Assembly (NCBI GenBank): GCA_024231855.1
Contig: JAAEQD010000113.1
Location: 1-38,620 of the forward strand
Direction: 5' to 3'
Source of the DNA: Candidatus Zixiibacteriota bacterium
Lineage (GTDB): Bacteria; Zixibacteria; MSB-5A5; UBA10806; 4484-95
DNA: 38,620 nt
Positions 7,923 to 15,339 of the stretch are shown here, piece by piece. The position numbers were made by a program, and so were the translations under genes. A model generated the notes under the pieces. The model was not told the origin of the DNA and did no database searches. It worked only from the letters and a program-made list of their open reading frames with translations. Position 1 is the stretch's first letter. Every line of letters begins with the position of its first letter.

Positions 7923-8309
7923 ATGGATAAACGTCTTCAGACATTAGGCATACTGTTCATAGTCTACGGGGCGATGGGCCTGACGGCGGCATCGATAGTT
8001 TTTCTGGTATTCGCCGGCGCGGGCGTGATTAGCGGATTGTTCTCCGATATTTTCGCGATGACTTTCATAACCAGCAGAGTCGGCCTGATCTGGACCGCGG
8101 TAGTCGCTATCAGCGCGATCCCCGCCTTACTATCCGGCTGGGCCATACTCAAGCACAATTCATGGGGCCGGACGACAGGCCTGATTTTCGGCGCGCTGCT
8201 TCTATTTGAAGCGCCTTTCGGCACAGCGCTGGGTATATACGCGCTTCGGACGTTGCGAAACGAGGACGCGGTTAAGCTGTTCAAATCGGCGAAGCTGCAA
8301 ACGGCGTAG
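7923..8309 (+). CDS. small four-helix membrane protein, unknown function
   Basis: A 128-residue protein with about four hydrophobic segments (~8-35, 42-52, 55-76, 85-108) and a short charged C-terminus. The stretch WGRTTGLIFGALLLFEAPFGTALGIYALRTL near 80-110 resembles a conserved group of small bacterial membrane proteins in which a WxRxxG segment precedes a GTALGIYxLW helix. The function of that group is not known to me. The start follows GAGGAAG. It is a single gene with no obvious operon partner. Confidence 0.7.
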   Translation: MDKRLQTLGILFIVYGAMGLTAASIVFLVFAGAGVISGLFSDIFAMTFITSRVGLIWTAVVAISAIPALLSGWAILKHNSWGRTTGLIFGALLLFEAPFGTALGIYALRTLRNEDAVKLFKSAKLQTA

Positions 8310-8378
8310 AACACTCGTCAGAAGCACTGGGTTTCTGGCCAACCTCCCTAAAAATAACCTAACCAGATTTTAATCTAC

Positions 8379-8430
8379 GTAGGAGCCCAGATGGGCCCGC
8401 TAGCGGATCGATCTTAGATCGACAGCCTAC
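8379..8430. repeat. dispersed repeat A, copy 2
   Basis: The second 52-base copy of the unit at 2465-2516. About 12 bases at each end and the central GATCTTAGATCGACA are the same, while the middle ten or so bases differ. It lies between two small membrane-protein genes. Confidence 0.8.
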
Positions 8431-8559
8431 GGAGGTAATTTTAAAACTCAGGATGGAATTCCAAGTTTAAACTTGAAAATTAAAAATGTATCACCTAAAT
8501 TAAAGCTGAAAATGTCCCGATTGCTCTAACGACGTACTGAACAAATAAAAGGAGAAAAA

Positions 8560-8769
8560 ATGGCACAGAAAAAGAAGATAATCGGAGTATATATAATAGC
8601 CAGCGCTATTATTTGGGGAGCGGCCATGATCGGCTGTTCTTTAATGTTGAAAGGCACCGAATGTTTTAGTAAAATCGCTACTATTTTAGGCACGGCGGCG
8701 GGTATTCACCTGATATTTATCTGGGGACCTCTGGCCGCTCAATTAAAAAAGCTGAACGTGGAAGAATAA
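8560..8769 (+). CDS. 69-residue two-helix membrane protein
   Basis: A small protein with a basic start (MAQKKK), one hydrophobic helix (~8-29, ending in IGCSLML), a short loop (KGTEC), and a second helix (~38-60, with IHLIFIWGPLA). The start has AGGAG eight bases upstream. I recall similar unnamed proteins with an IHLIxIWGPLA end in several phyla but no function. A truncated second copy lies at 9433-9561 and matches 28 of 39 residues over the C-terminal part. Confidence 0.75.
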   Translation: MAQKKKIIGVYIIASAIIWGAAMIGCSLMLKGTECFSKIATILGTAAGIHLIFIWGPLAAQLKKLNVEE

Positions 8770-8827
8770 TTCTGTACCTCAGGCAACGGGTGAGCAGTAC
8801 GAAATTTAGACGCTCGTTTGGAATATT

Positions 8828-8917
8828 CCCACCCGATGGGTGGGTTACCTTCCACTCGTTCCCAAGCGCCGCTTGGGAATGGGTGTGGGTGCCCCATCCC
8901 CGCTACCGCGGGGTGGG
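8828..8917. repeat. cluster of three tandem hairpins
   Basis: Three hairpins in a row. CCCACCC/GGGTGGG is at 8828-8844 (3-base loop) and TTCCCAAGC/GCTTGGGAA at 8859-8879 (3-base loop). CCCATCCCCGC pairs with GCGGGGTGGG at 8893-8917 (4-base loop, one bulged T). They fill the gap between the small membrane gene and the DUF3795 gene, and their GC content is above that of both. Confidence 0.75.
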
Positions 8918-8950
8918 ATAGCCGGCATTAATCGATTAGTTGGAGCTAAA

Positions 8951-9370
8951 TTGGAAATTAAGGAAATAGTCGATAACATCGGCTACTGCGGCTTGTTATG
9001 CAATTTATGCCACCTGGCCAAAGATTGCAGCGGCTGTAAATCTGATAACAATACTTGCGCGAGATATTTATCCGATACAGGATGTTATCAATATAACTGT
9101 TGTGTAGAACGAAATTTAAATGGTTGTTGGGAATGTGACGACTTCAATTGTGGCAAAGACATGTTCTCGGATTCTCATGATTTGAGGTTAAGAGCGTTTG
9201 TTCGTTTCATTAAGGATGAAGGTCTGGAAAAATTCGCTGAATATATCATAAAAAATGATAAAAATGGCATAAAATACGGCCATCAAAAAGATTATGATGG
9301 CTTAGCAACGGAAGAAGATGTAATAAAGCTTTTAAAGACCGGTCGTAGGTCAAGTCCACTTGGGACTTGA
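8951..9370 (+). CDS. Cys-rich DUF3795-family protein
   Basis: A 139-residue protein with the dense Cys pattern of DUF3795: GYCGLLCNLC, DCSGC, CARYL, GCYQYNCC, GCWECDDF and NCGKDMF. A helical region follows. These small proteins are thought to bind metal; the biochemical role is unknown. I set the start at TTG 8951, five bases after GGAG (8942-8945). The longer open frame from 8840 only reads through hairpin repeats. The last nine residues (GRRSSPLGT) are encoded by another hairpin repeat (9349-9371), so the natural C-terminus may have been replaced. Confidence 0.8.
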   Translation: MEIKEIVDNIGYCGLLCNLCHLAKDCSGCKSDNNTCARYLSDTGCYQYNCCVERNLNGCWECDDFNCGKDMFSDSHDLRLRAFVRFIKDEGLEKFAEYIIKNDKNGIKYGHQKDYDGLATEEDVIKLLKTGRRSSPLGT

Positions 9371-9417
9371 CGCGCCCGATTAGCTGCAATAGCTCGTCAG
9401 GCCCCAAGTAGGCCTGA
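9349..9417. repeat. two hairpins overlapping and following the DUF3795 stop
   Basis: GTCAAGTCC (9349-9357) pairs with GGACTTGAC (9363-9371) and contains the DUF3795 stop codon. TCAGGCC (9397-9403) pairs with GGCCTGA (9411-9417). The second hairpin ends just before the surviving part of the truncated membrane-protein copy. Confidence 0.7.
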
Positions 9418-9432
9418 ACTGCTTCCTGCGCC

Positions 9433-9561
9433 ATGAGACTGAAAGGCACGGAATGTTATGATGAGATCGCTACTATCCTCGGTGGCGCGGCGGGTTTTCA
9501 TCTGATATTCATCTGGGGCCCCCTGGCCGCGCAGATTAGGAAGATGAAAGGGGGGGAATAG
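9433..9561 (+). pseudogene. 5'-truncated copy of the 69-residue membrane protein
   Basis: Reads MRLKGTECYDEIATILG and on to a stop, 42 residues. It matches the second half of the 8560-8769 product from the KGTEC loop through the IFIWGPLAAQ helix (28 of 39 residues). The first helix is absent, and in-frame stops lie in the hairpin sequence upstream. One more upstream match (Cys at the IGC position) shows that homology reaches to about 9424. A decayed tandem duplicate split by hairpin repeats and the DUF3795 gene fits best. Confidence 0.7.
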
Positions 9562-9624
9562 CGGGGTATTTTTGCGGTGAAGTTAGATTCACTTCTAGAA
9601 ACATTTTTGAAATGCAGTTCAAAA

Positions 9625-10911
9625 TCATTTACCATGCAATACTCTTTTTAAAAGCTTTCGCTTATCTAAATCAATAAGCGTTGCTTTTAGCGCATCATAT
9701 AGTTCCTTTTTAGACCTTGATTTAAGAAATGCTAAGCCTTCTGTTATATTATCATCTTTTCTTAATTTGTTGAGAAACTTTTGAGGATCATTCTTGCGGA
9801 GAAGCTCTACAATATATTGTGATGGATAATAATCCTCAAGAATAGTAGGGATTGGCGCTTTAGTTAAATATTTAATCTTGTACGACTGATAGCCAAATTT
9901 GCTTTCTATAATTTCAATTATTTCGGCCAAATCGCCATAGGCTAAGACAATATCGCCAGTATTAAGATTTTTATTTTCCTTGATTAGTATTTTATCTGCA
10001 TGTTTTCGTAATGCTTTGCTTTCAATACTATCTTGTTCAGATATTTTTATTCCAGCTAGCATCATTGACCTGTTAATAATGGCGTCACATAACAGGGAAA
10101 TCATGATATAAAAAGTTTGTACAGATTTAGATGAGTATTCCAATGGGTAAGCAGATATAGAACTATGAATGGAGATACTTGGTAGAGAAAAGAATTTTTC
10201 ATAAGAACTCCCTAGCAATATTTTTTCATTATTATTAGCTAATAGCATTGCTGTTTGATACCTTAAAAAAATACTCTTAAATACTGAAAATCGTTTGTTT
10301 TTTAGATTTTTGCTATCAATAAACCACAAATCTCCGTCAATTTTTTTTATATCTTCTATTATACACTTATAATACCCCTCAATCGATGATTTAACATTAA
10401 GGTTTTTTATACTATAAAAAGCATTAAAATCATTTTGCTTCCTTAAAAATAAATCCATGTTTTCGGAATTCAAATAAATCATGTATGCTATTTCATTATT
10501 ACTTTTCGAAAAACATATAACATTTACTAACGTTTCAACTAGTTTTCTAACTAGAAAATTAATATCATCCATCATAGACTCAGTGATCTCATCTTGAATA
10601 GTATCTTCATCAGGGGCAATTTGTTGTTTTCTTTTACCTTTAGTTAAGCTGCCAACATATTCTTCTTTGTGAAGTAGCGAAAAACAAGTTTTCTTGATTG
10701 TTCTCATCACGCTATAAAGAAAATAATCTTTTGAATCCACTAATTGTGCGAATTTTACCATTTTATAGTAATCAAGATCAACATGCAAAGTCTTTGCGAA
10801 ATCCCTTGCTTTATTGTATGGCATTAAAGCAAAGTACTTATATAATTCAAATTCTTTTTTATTTTTCTCTTTCCAGAGAAATAGATGAACAAATTTTCTT
10901 AATAATTTCAT
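9625..10911 (-). CDS. 428-residue protein of unknown function, AT-rich
   Basis: I do not recognise this protein. It starts with a basic stretch (MKLLRKFVHLFLWKEKNKK), has a Lys/Gln-rich acidic linker near 100-115, and is otherwise helical and rich in Lys, Ile and Asn. No Walker, nuclease or protease motif is obvious. A NTGDIVLAYGDLAEIIEI stretch around 315-335 resembles a small beta-barrel edge. The gene is far more AT-rich than its neighbours, which suggests recent transfer. The next gene upstream (11053-11811) shares strand and composition, and the two may form a unit despite a 141-base gap. Confidence 0.7.
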   Translation of the reverse strand: MKLLRKFVHLFLWKEKNKKEFELYKYFALMPYNKARDFAKTLHVDLDYYKMVKFAQLVDSKDYFLYSVMRTIKKTCFSLLHKEEYVGSLTKGKRKQQIAPDEDTIQDEITESMMDDINFLVRKLVETLVNVICFSKSNNEIAYMIYLNSENMDLFLRKQNDFNAFYSIKNLNVKSSIEGYYKCIIEDIKKIDGDLWFIDSKNLKNKRFSVFKSIFLRYQTAMLLANNNEKILLGSSYEKFFSLPSISIHSSISAYPLEYSSKSVQTFYIMISLLCDAIINRSMMLAGIKISEQDSIESKALRKHADKILIKENKNLNTGDIVLAYGDLAEIIEIIESKFGYQSYKIKYLTKAPIPTILEDYYPSQYIVELLRKNDPQKFLNKLRKDDNITEGLAFLKSRSKKELYDALKATLIDLDKRKLLKRVLHGK

Positions 10912-11052
10912 AATAAGCCAGATATAATCTTACATATTTAATATTGTAATTGGCTACGTATTACCTCTTTGTGAAAAATGTAATTCCAGTTCCTAAGAGT
11001 ATCCAGCCTGAAATTCAAGATGCGATACTATCTAATTGCTTTCATATTCATC

Positions 11053-11811
11053 TTATGAAATATCCCCACTATTATAAACACATTCAGATTCTTTTCTTAA
11101 TATTTTAATATCTTGTTGAACAAAACCATAAAGGCTGTCATCTATATTGTTATTATTAAAAATAAACAGTGGGACTGCCTGTCTGGTTCTCGGGATACTA
11201 TATAGAGTAATTATAGCTTTTGTTGAACCAAAAAAAACGCTATGAGTAGGGTAATTAGGTATATAGTATATTTTTAGTATTCCTTTTTTACCCCTTGCAA
11301 CATACTCTTCAATAATTCTCTTTTTAGTTTCGATAATTTTATTTATTTGTTCCTTTTCGGTGTAATTAGTTTTTTTAGCTAAGATCCTGATAAAATCACC
11401 CTCAGGATTTGGTAAAAAAAACTCAGTAATTTTATCTTTCTGATTAAACCTATAACTTAAATCATATAGCCGAGACGAAATCCAAGTTCTTCCATCATTC
11501 ATTACTATACTCAAAGACTTACTTTCCTTAATAAAATCAGAAAATGGGTAGTCTTGTGCATTACGTGATATCTCCTTCAAGCCTAGATCTGTGGCACTTT
11601 CATGAATTTTAAATAAAGTTCTTGTTTTGTTTAAAAAGTCATTAAACAATAGTGACTTATCAATAATTCCCAATCCTCCACCTATAACCAATATTGCAGC
11701 AAGTTGAAGTATCCAAGGATGCGTCCAATGATCAGAAGAAATAGCATTACTTACTAATGATAATATTAATCCTATTACAATTATTGACACTAAAATCGCA
11801 TATGTTTTCAT
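11053..11811 (-). CDS. membrane-anchored protein with possible PLD-like/stress-sensor domain
   Basis: A 252-residue AT-rich gene. I set the start at ATG 11811, preceded by AGGGG; a longer frame to 11871 lacks a ribosome site. Two membrane helices (~4-22 and 33-50) are followed by a soluble domain. Its layout runs GLKEISRNA, a hydrophobic strand before NDGRTWIS (105-111), then FFLPNPEGDFI, a helix, KIYYIPNYP, and FFGSTKAIITLYSIPR. This strand order recalls PLD-like, often non-catalytic domains fused to membrane helices, but I see no HKD motif. The function is unknown; a sensor or effector in a small defence or stress module is one possibility. Confidence 0.6.
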   Translation of the reverse strand: MKTYAILVSIIVIGLILSLVSNAISSDHWTHPWILQLAAILVIGGGLGIIDKSLLFNDFLNKTRTLFKIHESATDLGLKEISRNAQDYPFSDFIKESKSLSIVMNDGRTWISSRLYDLSYRFNQKDKITEFFLPNPEGDFIRILAKKTNYTEKEQINKIIETKKRIIEEYVARGKKGILKIYYIPNYPTHSVFFGSTKAIITLYSIPRTRQAVPLFIFNNNNIDDSLYGFVQQDIKILRKESECVYNSGDIS

Positions 11812-11959
11812 TTTACCCCTTTCGACTAAATTGTTAATATTCAAATTACAAAATACCATAATGAAAATCAAATACTATTTTATCTCCCTTCATTTAGAAA
11901 TCCTTTTTCGCAGGTTTTATAAGCTTGCGCCTGTCCCCCGCCCCCCGCAATCAATCTTG

Positions 11960-11989
11960 TTGACCCGTGGCGATAAAATCATATATTAT
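11960..11989 (+). promoter_or_regulatory. predicted promoter of the ammonia-lyase gene
   Basis: TTGACC at 11960-11965 and TATTAT at 11984-11989 are 18 bases apart. Transcription would start near 11996, giving a leader of about 117 bases that includes two hairpins before the ribosome site. Confidence 0.5.
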
Positions 11990-12032
11990 CCCCAATATTG
12001 AAACAGTCCGGCATCACAGGTGCCACAGCCCG

Positions 12033-12084
12033 TGTTGTCGGGTGCCCCCACCCGACAACATACCGCAGGGTCAGGCGACCCTGC
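12033..12084 (+). repeat. two perfect hairpins in the lyase leader
   Basis: TGTTGTCGGGTG (12033-12044) and CACCCGACAACA (12049-12060) form a perfect 12-bp stem with loop CCCC. GCAGGGTC (12065-12072) and GACCCTGC (12077-12084) form a perfect 8-bp stem with a 4-base loop. They lie between the predicted promoter and the GGAGG site. No T tract follows, so simple termination is unlikely. Confidence 0.75.
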
Positions 12085-12112
12085 AGCACGCAGATAGATG
12101 GAGGAACGCCAA

Positions 12113-13645
12113 ATGGCAATAATAATGGATGGCAATAGCCTTACTATAGAAAAAGTCGAACAGGTAGCCCGCTATAACGAGAAAGTCGAAATCGCGCCCG
12201 AGGCGCTCGAACGTATCAAAAAATGCCGGGCCATGCTCAATAAGAAAATCGAGGCCAAAGAGATCATGTATGGCGTCAATACCGGTATCGGCGAGTTCTC
12301 CGAGATCGTGTTGTCCGATGAGCAGGTCAGGGATTTCCAGAAATACCTGATCTACAACCATTCGGCGGGAATCGGCAAGCCGGCCCCGATCGAGCATGTG
12401 CGGGCGGCTATGACCACCCGGATAAATGTCCACTGCCACGGCAATTCCGGCTGCCGGCCGGAGATTACCCAAACGCTGGTGGCGCTTCTCAACAAGGGCG
12501 TCACGCCGGTTGTCTGCGAAAAAGGCAGCGTGGGCGCCTGCGGCGACCTAGCCCCGATGAGCCAAGTGGCGCTGATGATGATGGGCGAAGGCGAGGCTTT
12601 CTATAATGGCGAGCGTCTGCCCTCGGCCGAGGCGATGAAACGCGCCGGTATCGAAGTACCGGGGCTTCACGCCCGTGACGGGCTGGCGGTAATCAACGGC
12701 TCCAACCTGATCGCCGGAATCGGCTGCCTGGAGATTCTGGACGCCGAACGGGTAATCAAGCAGGCCGAGATCGCCTGCGCCATGACGCTCGAATCGCTGA
12801 TGGCCAATATGAAGCCTTACGATGAGCGACTGCACAAAATCCGCGGATTCAAGGGAGCCGTAACCAGCTCGGGCAATATCCGCCGGATGACCGAGGGATC
12901 GGACCTGGTGACCGGTAAACTCAAGGTCAAGGTCCAGGACGCCTACTCAATGAGATCGACGCCGCAAGTGATAGGCGCGGCGCGGGATCATCTCGCTTAT
13001 GCCAGAAAGCAGTTTGAAATCGAGATAAATGGAGTCGGCGATAACCCGATTTTCCTGCCCGATGAAGACACCGTTCTAAGCGGCGCCAATTTCCAGGGCA
13101 CGCCAATAAGTCTGCCTCTGGATATGGTGGGCGCCTCTATTGCCATGATAAGCGTGCTTTCGGAACGGCGATTGAACAGAATGCTGAACCCGGCCCTGAG
13201 TATCGGCCTGCCGGCGTTTCTGACCAAGGGCGCGGGGATGTTCTCCGGCCATATGCTATCGCAATACACGGCTGATATGCTGATCGTGGAGCAACGTATT
13301 TTATCGGCGCCATCCTGCGTCCAATCGATACCGGCGGCGGCCGACCAGGAGGATTTTGTCAGTATGGGCATGAACGGCGCGCTGAAAACCCGTCAGATTC
13401 TGGATAACTCATACGGCGTGCTGGGAATCGAATTTATAGCCGGGGCGCAGGCGCTGGATTTCAGAGATTTCGATTTTGGCAAGGGCACGAAGGCGGCCAA
13501 AGCGGCGATCCGCAAGGTTGTCGAACATCTCGATATCGACCGTCCCCTGTTCACCGATCACAACAACATGGCCGAGACAGTCAAGAACAACGATATTCTC
13601 AAAGCAGTCGAGGATGAGATCGGGCCGCTGGGGAGTTCGTGGTAA
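12113..13645 (+). CDS. hutH: MIO-type aromatic amino acid (histidine) ammonia-lyase
   Basis: A 510-residue lyase that would release ammonia from histidine to give urocanate, the first step of histidine breakdown. Tyr53 (MYGVNTGIG) and His83 (NHSAGIG) fall at the positions known from Pseudomonas HutH, as does the cofactor triad at 142-144. That triad is Ala-Cys-Gly, not the usual Ala-Ser-Gly, within GSVGACGDLAPMS. Other family blocks are INGSN, STPQVIGAARD, GDNPIF and QEDFVSMGM. The start is ATG 12113, eight bases after GGAGG; an ATG at 12098 has no ribosome site. SGCRPE and ARDGLAVINGSN differ from classical HutH, so phenylalanine or tyrosine lyase or aminomutase activity cannot be excluded. 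A hutI homologue lies at 25849. Confidence 0.88.
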   Translation: MAIIMDGNSLTIEKVEQVARYNEKVEIAPEALERIKKCRAMLNKKIEAKEIMYGVNTGIGEFSEIVLSDEQVRDFQKYLIYNHSAGIGKPAPIEHVRAAMTTRINVHCHGNSGCRPEITQTLVALLNKGVTPVVCEKGSVGACGDLAPMSQVALMMMGEGEAFYNGERLPSAEAMKRAGIEVPGLHARDGLAVINGSNLIAGIGCLEILDAERVIKQAEIACAMTLESLMANMKPYDERLHKIRGFKGAVTSSGNIRRMTEGSDLVTGKLKVKVQDAYSMRSTPQVIGAARDHLAYARKQFEIEINGVGDNPIFLPDEDTVLSGANFQGTPISLPLDMVGASIAMISVLSERRLNRMLNPALSIGLPAFLTKGAGMFSGHMLSQYTADMLIVEQRILSAPSCVQSIPAAADQEDFVSMGMNGALKTRQILDNSYGVLGIEFIAGAQALDFRDFDFGKGTKAAKAAIRKVVEHLDIDRPLFTDHNNMAETVKNNDILKAVEDEIGPLGSSW

Positions 13646-13656
13646 AACGCGGCTAA

Positions 13657-13681
13657 GGTATCAAAGCGGCGCTTTGATACC
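13657..13681. repeat. perfect 11-bp hairpin after the lyase gene
   Basis: GGTATCAAAGC (13657-13667) and GCTTTGATACC (13671-13681) with a 3-base loop, 11 bases past the lyase stop. It could act as a weak terminator or mRNA 3' end, but the following bases are AACCAAATTTTC, not a clear T tract. Confidence 0.65.
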
Positions 13682-13709
13682 AACCAAATTTTCTAAAATA
13701 AACCAAACC

Positions 13710-13823
13710 GTAGGTCGGGTTCATCGTGAGCAAAGCGAACGTTAAACCCGACAATCTCTCGCGTATCATACAACATTGTCGGGTTTCACCCTTCGCTATC
13801 GCTTGGGCGGAACTCCGACCTAC
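13710..13823. repeat. 114-base inverted-repeat element (MITE/REP-like)
   Basis: The left arm 13710-13754 and right arm 13775-13823 are imperfect reverse complements of about 45-49 bases. They share GTAGGTCGG at the tips and AAACCCGACAAT at the inner ends, around a ~20-base centre. No ORF lies inside. Similar GTAGGTCGGGTT-type elements are common in unrelated bacterial intergenic regions, so this is probably a mobile or REP-like palindromic element. Confidence 0.75.
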
Positions 13824-13929
13824 AGCCGTCTTAAAATATTACTTCTATTATATTTGCAATTATAATCTATATATATTAATATAGTTAAAACTGAAACATT
13901 TTAGCGGAAAAGGTGATTTTAGTAATACT

Positions 13930-15150
13930 ATGATTGAGAGATACTTAGTAGAACTCTGGAACATTCTTCAGGAACTGGGTTTCCCACTTCTGTTGGGAAT
14001 TACGATAGCCGCGCTGTTGCATGTGATTCTGCCTCCGGGTTTTGTCCATCGCAATTTCGGCGGCCGCGGGCTTGGTAGTATATTTAAAGCCTCGCTTATA
14101 GGAGTGCCGATGCCTCTATGTTCCTGCGGGGTTATCCCCACCGCTATCGGTTTGAAGCAAGACGGCGCCTCCGATGGGGCATCGACCGGTTTTCTAATCA
14201 GTACTCCGCAGACCGGCGTTGATTCGATACTGGTCAGCGCTTCTTTTCTGGGCTGGCCGTTCGCTATTTTCAAGCTTATCGTCGCCTTTATAACCGGGAT
14301 AATCGGTGGGTCAATTGTCGATATATTCGACGGTAATCATCAGGTGAAAAAAGAAACAATATCAAACAGCAAGGAATTTGTTGGTTTTAAAGCCAAGCTC
14401 AAGGAAGCCATAGATTTCGGAGTATACGAGCTCCTGGGGATGATATATTTCTGGATTATTATTGGCGTACTGGCCGCCGCCTTGATTACGACCCTGGTTC
14501 CTCCCGGTTATCTCTCGGATATCGGCTGGATTACGGGTATCGGCGGCATGTTTTTGATGTTGGCGATTTCGCTGCCTTTATATGTCTGCGCGACAGCCTC
14601 GGTGCCGATTGCCGCTTCGCTGATAGCCGCCGGTATGCCGGCAGGGACGGCGATCGTTTTCCTGATGGCCGGACCGGCATCCAATATCGCCACGGTCGGA
14701 GCGTTATATCGGGCGTTTGGCGGCAGAGTATTGGCGATCTATCTGGCAACGGTGGCGGTTTTCAGTATTATCTTCGGCTGGCTATTTGGCTTCGTAATAG
14801 GCCCGGGTCAATCCGCCCTGGCACATCAACATCACGACAAAAACTGGTTTGAACTCACTTGCACAGCTATACTTTTAAGCCTAATGGCTTATTTGATTAT
14901 CTATAATCTTAAAAATAAATTCAGCGGTAAATCCAAGATCAAAATTAAGGATAGTATGCTAAAACTAAAAGTCCAGGGTATGACCTGCCAACATTGCGCG
15001 GCTAATGTCACCAAGGCGCTGGAAAACGTCCCGGGGGTGACTTCGGTGAAAGTATCTATCGATGACGCGGCCGCGTTTATCGATGGCAGCGTTGATACCG
15101 AGAAGCTTATAGAGTCGGTGAAAAACGCCGGCTATGAAGCTTCAGCGTAG
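13930..15150 (+). CDS. SO_0444-type Cu/Zn efflux permease with C-terminal HMA domain
   Basis: A 406-residue inner-membrane permease of the DUF318/ArsP-like family. Residues ~1-310 hold about eight to ten membrane helices, with the signature MPLCSCGVIP (Cys64 and Cys66) and STPQTG. A linker follows, then a heavy-metal-associated domain from ~342 with GMTCQHCAANV (Cys353, Cys356). The pair of Cys sites suggests export of copper, zinc or a similar soft metal, with the HMA domain handing over or sensing the ion. It stands alone after the inverted-repeat element; TATAAT at 13861-13866 could be its -10 box. No metal-responsive regulator is seen beside it. Confidence 0.88.
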   Translation: MIERYLVELWNILQELGFPLLLGITIAALLHVILPPGFVHRNFGGRGLGSIFKASLIGVPMPLCSCGVIPTAIGLKQDGASDGASTGFLISTPQTGVDSILVSASFLGWPFAIFKLIVAFITGIIGGSIVDIFDGNHQVKKETISNSKEFVGFKAKLKEAIDFGVYELLGMIYFWIIIGVLAAALITTLVPPGYLSDIGWITGIGGMFLMLAISLPLYVCATASVPIAASLIAAGMPAGTAIVFLMAGPASNIATVGALYRAFGGRVLAIYLATVAVFSIIFGWLFGFVIGPGQSALAHQHHDKNWFELTCTAILLSLMAYLIIYNLKNKFSGKSKIKIKDSMLKLKVQGMTCQHCAANVTKALENVPGVTSVKVSIDDAAAFIDGSVDTEKLIESVKNAGYEASA

Positions 15151-15273
15151 CCTAACCTATTACTCTATTCGCTGATATAATCGTTCTCGAAGTTTGAGTT
15201 GTATATTCCCGAACGCCTGATTTGAATATTACATCTCTGAACATAATTTTATACCGGCCGTTAAATATGACTA

Positions 15274-15302
15274 TTGACAGTCGGCTCGTTACAAACGATA
15301 TT
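15274..15302 (+). promoter_or_regulatory. predicted promoter of the rlmD-like operon
   Basis: TTGACA at 15274-15279 and GATATT at 15297-15302 are 17 bases apart, about 37 bases before the TTG start at 15340. It would drive the tightly packed genes up to 21653. Confidence 0.5.
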
Positions 15303-15339
15303 GTAACCGGATACGAATTCGGCAAAAAGTAGTGAAAGT

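Noticed and set aside
8840..8950. Longer N-terminus for the DUF3795 protein
   Set aside because: It translates hairpin repeat sequence, and the TTG at 8951 has a well-placed GGAG; family homology begins after that point.
11812..11871. Longer N-terminus for the AT-rich membrane protein
   Set aside because: No ribosome site precedes the first ATG, whereas AGGGG precedes the ATG at 11811 and the signal-anchor starts there.
12098..12112. Upstream ATG as the start of the ammonia-lyase
   Set aside because: It overlaps the GGAGG ribosome site that serves the ATG at 12113; numbering from 12113 also matches known HutH residues.
12071..12835. Minus-strand frames inside the lyase gene
   Set aside because: Shadows of a high-GC coding region; low-complexity, with no family resemblance.
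13657..13823. CRISPR or tandem-repeat array after the lyase gene
   Set aside because: There is one hairpin and one inverted-repeat element, with no regularly spaced direct repeats and no cas genes.
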